The translations under genes were made by a program, and so were the position numbers. From assembly GCA_034436375.1 (NCBI GenBank), contig DAOTVS010000312.1:1-6061 (forward strand): a stretch of DNA of 6,061 nt. The letters run 5' to 3'. Position 1 is the stretch's first letter, and every line of letters begins with the position of its first letter. The DNA is from DAOTVS01 sp034436375 (GTDB lineage: Bacteria > Chloroflexota > Anaerolineae > SpSt-313). The notes under the pieces are model-generated. The model saw nothing but the letters and a program-made list of their open reading frames with translations, did no database searches and was not told the origin of the DNA. Below are positions 1-3,978 of the stretch, one piece after another.

Positions 1-89
1 TCGGGTGAGACGACCGGCAGGGCGGCGGCCCGGCAGGCGCAAGCCGCCAGCAGCAGGATCAGCAGCGCCAGAAGTAACCCTTTGCGCAT
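1..89 (-). CDS. Lipoprotein, N-terminal signal peptide only (runs off left edge)
   Basis: Read on the minus strand, an ATG at 89-87 opens a frame that stays open to the window edge (29 full codons). It encodes Met-Arg-Lys-Gly, a run of Leu/Ala/Ile, and then the lipobox LAAC with the Cys at residue 17. This is a textbook lipoprotein (signal peptidase II) leader, so the product should be exported and lipid-anchored to the membrane. A strong Shine-Dalgarno, AGGAGG at 100-95, sits 5 bases before the ATG and fixes the start. After the Cys only about a dozen residues are visible (Ala/Val/Pro-rich), so the function of the mature protein cannot be told. The untranslated leader upstream carries the stem-loop at 114-164. 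It shares its strand with the lipoprotein gene at 364-1227 but is separated from it by 274 bases of hairpin-rich DNA, so co-transcription is uncertain. Confidence 0.82.
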   Translation of the reverse strand, partial: MRKGLLLALLILLLAACACRAAALPVVSP

Positions 90-113
90 ACCATCCTCCT
101 CGCCCCATCGCAT

Positions 114-164
114 CGGCACACCGGGCATACACGGCCCACCGGGCCGTCTCTACAGGGTGTGCCG
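114..164 (-). promoter_or_regulatory. Nested stem-loop in the leader of the left-edge lipoprotein
   Basis: CGGCACACC at 114-122 pairs perfectly with GGTGTGCCG at 156-164 (9 bp). Inside it, ACGGCCC at 131-137 pairs perfectly with GGGCCGT at 141-147 around a 3-base loop. The structure ends 14 bases before the Shine-Dalgarno of the lipoprotein that starts at 89, so on that transcript it would lie in the 5' leader. The inner hairpin is also the left end of the larger inverted repeat. It could be a transcription-pausing or stability element, or simply part of a repeat. No poly-U tract follows on the minus strand, so it does not look like a standard intrinsic attenuator. Confidence 0.5.
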
Positions 165-364
165 GTCTTCCGAACACACGGCTCATAGTGCTCTCGTTCA
201 GTGTCATGTCGTAGTGGCGACCTTCAGTCGTTCGTCTCCATGTCGCACAAAAGAGGCGAATGGCTGAAGCCATCACTACGAAACTGAGCGAAGGGCTTGT
301 AGCCATTTCACAGCAAACGTTACAGGCAGGCGCCCAGGTGTAGAGACGGGCCGGTGGCCCGTGT
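129..364. repeat. Long imperfect inverted repeat made of nested hairpins (REP/MITE-like)
   Basis: Bases 129-154 and the reverse complement of 339-364 agree at 24 of 26 positions. The two differences are partners in the same hairpin, so both ends still fold perfectly: ACGGCCC/GGGCCGT at 131-147 and ACGGGCC/GGCCCGT at 346-362. Further in, about 178-234 matches the reverse complement of about 257-307 with small gaps, including the shared core TCGTAGTG and a CTTCAG block. The right inner arm contains its own perfect hairpin, ATGGCT-GA-AGCCAT, at 260-273. The central spacer is about 235-256. No coding frame in this stretch is convincing, and no transposase or clear target-site duplication is seen. 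It is best read as a non-autonomous palindromic repeat or clustered REP-type units. It also separates two same-strand lipoprotein genes and may act on their transcript ends. Confidence 0.7.
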
Positions 365-1227
365 CAATGTGCCTGTTGCCCCGGCGAGTAGCTGATGAGG
401 GCCTGCCTGTGCCCAAAGCGCGTGCCTATGTGATCGTAGCTATAGGCGACGGGACCGATGCCCGGGCTGAACCACTCGGTCTCGCCGCCGCTGTTGTATG
501 ACTCGGTGATCTCCAGGCAGCCGGAGAACCGGCCTGCCGGCGTGTCACAATCCGTTTCGCGCACGACGGTCCGCTGGCCACTGGCCTGACAACCTTGGGG
601 GTCCTCGGGGTCGGCCGGCTCCGAGCACCAGCTCTTGCCCACAGAGAGCGGGAGGTCATAGAGGAGAGATAGGGTCTCCGTCTGGATCTGGGTCGGGTCG
701 ACCGGGTCTGTGGATTCGTACACGAGCGGGCCAAGGACGACGTACCAGGAATCGGCTGGGGGGCCGAAAGCGTCGTCCACCCAGGCGGGGTCTGCGGCCA
801 GGAGCTGACTGTCGCGGCGCAGATGGGCGATCTGGTATGGAGGCACATCCTGTGTCTCAACCACTGTTTCGGTGATGAGGTAGGTAGCGCTGATGATGTG
901 GCTCGGGTCGGCCTCTGTCGGCTCGTAGGGCTCGTAGGAATAGACCCAGGTCGTCCCTGGGGCAAGTGGAAGCTCGGCGGTGGGTGCGCCTGCGCCGGGT
1001 TGGCCCGCGCTTGCTGGAGGGGTTGGTGTGACCGCAGCGGCGCCTTCTGGAGGGATGGCTGTCGCCTCGGCGGCGACAGGCGTGGGGGCGGGGTTGCCGG
1101 CGCTGGGCGCAGATAGCGGCTCCTCGCCCGCCGCACAGCCTGCGAGCAGGACCAGGGCCACCAGGGCGACCGGAAACGAACCGCGGAGAAGCGAGGATAT
1201 GGGGCAGCGAATGAGCTTGACGTGCAT
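364..1227 (-). CDS. Secreted lipoprotein with Pro/Ala/Thr linker and C-terminal PAGxF-type domain, function unknown
   Basis: The product is 287 residues. The frame stays open further upstream, but the ATG at 1227-1225 is chosen because AGGGAGGG (1240-1233) lies 5 bases before it and because the lipoprotein signal follows directly: a basic start, a hydrophobic stretch at 18-29 and the lipobox LAGC with Cys31. Residues 32-85 are a low-complexity Ala/Pro/Gly/Thr linker, expected to hold the folded domain away from the membrane. The folded part (about 86-287) opens with LPLAPGTTWVYSY, has a second similar strand at DLPLSVGKSW (191-200), then TPAGRFSGCLEI (229-240) and EWFSPGIGPV (251-260). That order of elements recurs in uncharacterised bacterial lipoproteins of my recollection; I cannot name the family. 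The mature part has four Cys besides the lipidated one (201, 213, 227, 237), which could form two disulfides outside the cell. The TGA stop touches the end of the inverted repeat. Confidence 0.85.
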   Translation of the reverse strand: MHVKLIRCPISSLLRGSFPVALVALVLLAGCAAGEEPLSAPSAGNPAPTPVAAEATAIPPEGAAAVTPTPPASAGQPGAGAPTAELPLAPGTTWVYSYEPYEPTEADPSHIISATYLITETVVETQDVPPYQIAHLRRDSQLLAADPAWVDDAFGPPADSWYVVLGPLVYESTDPVDPTQIQTETLSLLYDLPLSVGKSWCSEPADPEDPQGCQASGQRTVVRETDCDTPAGRFSGCLEITESYNSGGETEWFSPGIGPVAYSYDHIGTRFGHRQALISYSPGQQAH

Positions 1228-1232
1228 CTGCG

Positions 1233-1240
1233 CCCTCCCT
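1233..1240 (-). promoter_or_regulatory. Shine-Dalgarno deciding the start of the 364-1227 lipoprotein
   Basis: On the minus strand AGGGAGGG is followed by the 5-base spacer CGCAG and then ATG. Upstream in-frame starts would add about 53 residues that are Arg/Gly/Cys-rich and would bury the signal peptide inside the protein, so this start is strongly preferred. Confidence 0.75.
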
Positions 1241-1372
1241 TGGCAGCAGCGATGCCGGCCGAGCCTGCGCTTGTAGCAGGCCCCTTGCTTATGGACGCCC
1301 AGAATGGCCCCGCTGTTCCCGCTGAAAGGTATGCCGGGCGCCTTTTCAGATGTAGACGCTTCCCCGGCGGGT

Positions 1373-1401
1373 TTGATACTATCCATCCTGCAGGATACAA
1401 T
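1373..1401 (+). promoter_or_regulatory. Sigma-70-type promoter for the sugar-acid dehydratase
   Basis: TTGATA at 1373-1378 and TACAAT at 1396-1401 are each one base off the -35 and -10 consensus, with the ideal 17-base spacing. Transcription would start near 1407-1408, giving a leader of about 55 bases before the ATG at 1463. It lies in the 235-base divergent region between the lipoprotein gene (start 1227) and the dehydratase. I saw no equally good promoter on the minus strand for the lipoprotein. Confidence 0.7.
1385..1396. promoter_or_regulatory. Perfect 12-base palindrome in the promoter spacer, candidate operator
   Basis: ATCCTGCAGGAT is a perfect palindrome whose last base is the first base of the -10 hexamer. 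A repressor dimer bound here would block RNA polymerase, as in many sugar-responsive LacI- or GntR-type systems. Position and symmetry are seen directly; the regulator is unknown and no regulator gene other than the kinase is in the window. The core CCTGCAGG occurs again at 3965-3972, just past the stop of the GH20 gene. Confidence 0.45.
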
Positions 1402-1435
1402 GGAACAAGGGCAGCGTAGAGGCCGCCGAGATCAA

Positions 1436-1456
1436 GGGGCGCAACCCCCCCAGGAG
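1436..1456 (+). promoter_or_regulatory. Ribosome binding site of the dehydratase with a small GC hairpin beside it
   Basis: AGGAG at 1452-1456 is 6 bases before the ATG at 1463 and selects this start over upstream in-frame codons. Immediately before it, GGGG (1436-1439) can pair with CCCC (1445-1448) around CGCAA, a short stem that ends 3 bases from the Shine-Dalgarno. Whether the stem matters for translation is not known. Confidence 0.6.
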
Positions 1457-1462
1457 CACGCC

Positions 1463-2617
1463 ATGAAGATCAAATCCATCGAGCTGTTACGTCTGCACAT
1501 GCCGCGCCAGGAGCCGCCAACCTCACCGCGGCGCCCTTCCTGGGCCGTGGGTGCAGAAGTGGCCAACCCCATGTCGAAATTCCCCGAGTTCAAGCGGCAC
1601 CGTGATCTGTGGATGCCCCGTTGGGAGTCGCTCTGGGTCAGGGTGACTGCCGAAGATGGCACCTGCGGCCTGAGCCCCTGTTCCTATGGCCCGGCCGTGG
1701 CCCCCATCATCGGCCATTTCGCCACGCACCTGGTGGGGCAGGATGCCCTGGCGACCGAGCGCTGCTGGGACCTGATGTTCCGCCTCTCCAAACCCTACGG
1801 AACGGTGGGGCTGGCCGCCGTGGCCATGAGCGGCGTGGACGTGGCCCTCTGGGACCTGAAAGGCAGGCTCCTGGGGCGCCCGGTGTACGAGCTTCTAGGG
1901 GGCAAGGTGCGCGAGCGCATCTTTGCCTATGCCACGGGCAATGATACCGACTGGCAGCTCGAGCTAGGCTTTAGAGCAGTCAAGCTCGCCTGCCCCTACG
2001 GCCCGGCTGATGGGCTCTGGGGCCTGGAGCAGAACGAGGAACTGATAGCCCGCACACGCGCGTTGGCGGGCGAGCATGTGGAAATCATGCTCGACTGCTA
2101 CATGGCCTTTGATGTCGAATACACGGTGCGCCTGGCTGAGCGACTGCGCCCCTATCGCCTCAAGTGGATCGAGGAATATCTGATCCCAGAGGACCTGGAT
2201 GGGCACGTAGCTGTGCGCGAGCGCCTGCCCTGGCAGACGCTCGCGACCGGTGAGCATATGTATACCCCCTGGCCTTTTCGGTACCTCATCGAGCATCGGG
2301 CGGTGGATATTGTCCAGCCCGATCTGTTCTGGGCGGGCGGCATCACAGCCTGCCGCCACATTGCCGAGATGGCCAATGCGGCGGGTCTGACGGTGATCCT
2401 GCACGGTGGTGGAGGCAGCCCCTATGGCCTGCACCTGACCTGCGCCATGCCCAACATGCCCTGGGCGGAGTACGGCGTCTGGTCCGCGCCGGGGGTGCCG
2501 TTGGCGGAGGTCCCCTCCCTGCCGGGTACGACGACACCGCAGGAAGGCTGGCTCTCCGTCAATGAGGGCCCCGGCTTTGGCGTCGAGATCCCTGAAGCCT
2601 GGCTGGAGCCGTTCTAA
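1463..2617 (+). CDS. Enolase-superfamily sugar-acid dehydratase, L-rhamnonate dehydratase-like
   Basis: The 384-residue length is normal for the mandelate racemase/muconate lactonizing branch of the enolase superfamily. An N-terminal capping domain (about 1-135) is followed by a (beta/alpha)7-type barrel (about 150-365). The Mg2+ ligands line up as Asp211 (MLDCYM), Glu237 (KWIEE) and Glu264 (TGEH). The catalytic base is His314 (LHGGGG), partnered by Asp287 (QPD). Several blocks match what I remember of E. coli RhmD: PMSK near residue 36, YATG at 156-159, KWIEE and GEH, and the PGFGVE close near 370. The expected reaction is Mg2+-dependent dehydration of an aldonic acid, probably L-rhamnonate, to its 2-keto-3-deoxy acid in the cytoplasm, in the non-phosphorylative rhamnose route. 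Around the substrate pocket it differs from RhmD, so another sugar acid is possible. It has its own promoter and stands alone on the plus strand; its stop overlaps that of the convergent kinase gene. Confidence 0.9.
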   Translation: MKIKSIELLRLHMPRQEPPTSPRRPSWAVGAEVANPMSKFPEFKRHRDLWMPRWESLWVRVTAEDGTCGLSPCSYGPAVAPIIGHFATHLVGQDALATERCWDLMFRLSKPYGTVGLAAVAMSGVDVALWDLKGRLLGRPVYELLGGKVRERIFAYATGNDTDWQLELGFRAVKLACPYGPADGLWGLEQNEELIARTRALAGEHVEIMLDCYMAFDVEYTVRLAERLRPYRLKWIEEYLIPEDLDGHVAVRERLPWQTLATGEHMYTPWPFRYLIEHRAVDIVQPDLFWAGGITACRHIAEMANAAGLTVILHGGGGSPYGLHLTCAMPNMPWAEYGVWSAPGVPLAEVPSLPGTTTPQEGWLSVNEGPGFGVEIPEAWLEPF

Positions 2618-3714
2618 GCGACGGGCAGAGTGAAGTAGAAGGTATTACCCTTTTCCGGCTCGCTTTCTAACCAGACGCGGCCGCCGTGCGCCTCTACCAA
2701 TATCTTGACGATATACAAGCCTAACCCTTCACCCTCCCGTGGGTTACGGCCGGCCTGTGCTGGATAGGAGCGATCGAAGAGGTGGGGTAACGCTTCGGGC
2801 GGAATGGCCGGTCCACGGTCGGTGATTGAGGTCACGACCTCGCCATTGTGCTGGGCAAAGCGCACCTCGACCGTCGAGTCTGGAGGCGAGTATTTCAGGG
2901 CATTGCTGAGCAGGTTGACCAATATGCGCTCCAACCGGGGCGGGTCAGCGCTTACCGGGGGCAGATTGGGCCGCGGCTCGATATGGATACGATTCGTCTC
3001 GAGGGCGCCGGTTTGCCGCGCCAGCAGGTCCTGTGCAAGGCCGGGCAAATCCACGGTCTGGCGCTCCAGCCGCAGTCTGCCGGCTTCCTGGCGCGTTGCG
3101 TCAACCAGGTCCTGAATCAGGGTGTTCATGCGCTGGGCACTGGCGATGATGGATTGTACGTTCTGCAACTCTGGACCGGTGAGCCCTGCCTTTTGCAGGC
3201 GACGCTGCAGCAATTGCGCCTGACCCAGGACGGCGGCCAGCGGGTTGCGCAGGTCATGCGAGACGGCGCGCGCGAGCTCGTCACGCTGGCGCTCGGCCTG
3301 TTCGGCGCGCTCGCGCTCGCTGATATCCGCAAAGGCGACGATGGCGCCGACGATGACGCCTCCTTCGCTAATGGGGGAGGCTGTGTATTCGACGGATACG
3401 GGCGCCCCGTCGCGCCGCCAAAAGACATCGCTTTCCTGATGTACAACCTGCCCCGTATGCAGACTTGACAGAATGGGACACTTTTCCGACGGGTAGGGCG
3501 AGCCGTCGAGATGGCGATTGTGCACCTGATCATGCCAGTCTCGGCCAAGGAGCTCGTCCCGGCCATAGCGCAGCATCTGGGCGGCGGCGCGGTTGACCAG
3601 CGTGCAGCGACCCCTTGCGTCAATGCCGAAGATGCCCTCTGTGCTCACTTCCAGCAGCAGATCCAATTCATGGGCCAGCCGAACGCTCTCGGCCGGCGCG
3701 TATTCCCTTATCAT
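2614..3714 (-). CDS. Soluble PAS-domain sensor histidine kinase
   Basis: The product is 366 residues with no membrane segment, so it should be a cytoplasmic sensor. Order: a PAS/PAC domain (about 15-133; DGSPYP and EKCPI near 70-81, ADISERE at its end), a charged helical linker (about 132-150), a HisKA dimerisation domain with the H-box SHDLRNPL and phospho-acceptor His153, then a HATPase_c domain. The ATP site shows the N-box NLLSNALKYS with Asn271, a G1 box DRGPAIP (299-305), the F-box LFDRSY near Phe313, and the G2 box GEGLGLYIVK (328-337). The second Gly of the usual DxGxG in G1 is Ala303 here. The ATG at 3714 is chosen because it has a Shine-Dalgarno (GAGGTG); an in-frame ATG at 3786 has none and adds a Cys-rich extension. 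No response regulator is adjacent in the window. The PAS ligand is unknown. The gene lies downstream of the GH20 gene on the same strand, with a long hairpin between them. Confidence 0.95.
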   Translation of the reverse strand: MIREYAPAESVRLAHELDLLLEVSTEGIFGIDARGRCTLVNRAAAQMLRYGRDELLGRDWHDQVHNRHLDGSPYPSEKCPILSSLHTGQVVHQESDVFWRRDGAPVSVEYTASPISEGGVIVGAIVAFADISERERAEQAERQRDELARAVSHDLRNPLAAVLGQAQLLQRRLQKAGLTGPELQNVQSIIASAQRMNTLIQDLVDATRQEAGRLRLERQTVDLPGLAQDLLARQTGALETNRIHIEPRPNLPPVSADPPRLERILVNLLSNALKYSPPDSTVEVRFAQHNGEVVTSITDRGPAIPPEALPHLFDRSYPAQAGRNPREGEGLGLYIVKILVEAHGGRVWLESEPEKGNTFYFTLPVA

Positions 3715-3717
3715 CGG

Positions 3718-3723
3718 CACCTC
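3718..3723 (-). promoter_or_regulatory. Shine-Dalgarno deciding the kinase start
   Basis: GAGGTG on the minus strand, with 3 bases (CCG) between it and the ATG at 3714-3712. Spacing is short if measured from the last G but normal (5 bases) from the GAGG core. The alternative in-frame ATG at 3786 has no purine-rich stretch before it. Confidence 0.55.
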
Positions 3724-3857
3724 TGCTTGTGTTTGTTGGCAGCCGCTGATGCAGCAAGAGCCGTGCCTGCCCTGCCATCTGGTCAAGCAGCCTTGCCGCA
3801 GCCCGCAGGGCTTGGTCTTTTAAGCCCGATGGCTTTCCTCTGCCCGGTTCAGGCCAG

Positions 3858-3915
3858 GGGCTGGGTCTGACTGGGCCAGGCGGCGTGCGCCGCCTGGCCC
3901 AGTCAGACCCAGCCC
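3858..3915 (-). terminator. Very long perfect hairpin (28-bp arms, 2-base centre) after the GH20 gene
   Basis: Bases 3858-3885 are the exact reverse complement of 3888-3915, separated only by TG. The stem is GC-rich and begins 63 bases after the GH20 stop on that gene's strand. Neither side is followed by a run of T (AACCCCTTT on the plus side, a mixed sequence on the minus side), so it is not a canonical intrinsic terminator. It could still end or protect the GH20 transcript, or limit read-through into the kinase. It could also be a mobile palindromic repeat. The pairing is seen directly; the function is inferred. Confidence 0.6.
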
Positions 3916-3978
3916 AACCCCTTTACCACGTCGGGTAGGTGCGAAGCATAGGCCCGGCCCAAGACCTGCAGGGAAGGG

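Larger units (their letters stand above)
3715..3978. other. Intergenic region between the GH20 gene and the kinase gene
   Basis: This 264-base stretch holds no convincing coding frame. Its main content is the 28-bp perfect inverted repeat at 3858-3915. A smaller hairpin, AGCCC-GCA-GGGCT at 3800-3812, is followed on the plus strand by TGGTCTTTT. On the minus strand the same hairpin would lie in the kinase leader. I see no clear sigma-70 promoter for the kinase in it, so the kinase may be read from the GH20 transcript or use a promoter I cannot recognise. Confidence 0.6.

Noticed and set aside
5..267. Short plus-strand frames at the left end
   Set aside because: They run through the antisense of a lipoprotein signal peptide and through the hairpin repeat; their composition is not protein-like.
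209..281. CRISPR-like repeat pair
   Set aside because: The two related segments are inverted, not direct, there are only two, and there is no regular spacer pattern.
426..1400. A 324-residue minus-strand frame overlapping the lipoprotein gene
   Set aside because: Its product is a low-complexity Arg/Pro/Ser-rich string typical of a wrong frame in GC-rich DNA. The other frame has a signal peptide, lipobox and Shine-Dalgarno.
2848..3468. A 206-residue plus-strand frame opposite the kinase
   Set aside because: It lies wholly antisense to well-conserved PAS and HisKA codons and shows no recognisable domain; it is a frame shadow.
3800..3821. Plus-strand hairpin followed by TGGTCTTTT resembling an intrinsic terminator
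   Set aside because: No plus-strand gene ends before it (the nearest stops at 2617, over 1.1 kb away), the stem is only 5 bp and the T-tract is interrupted.
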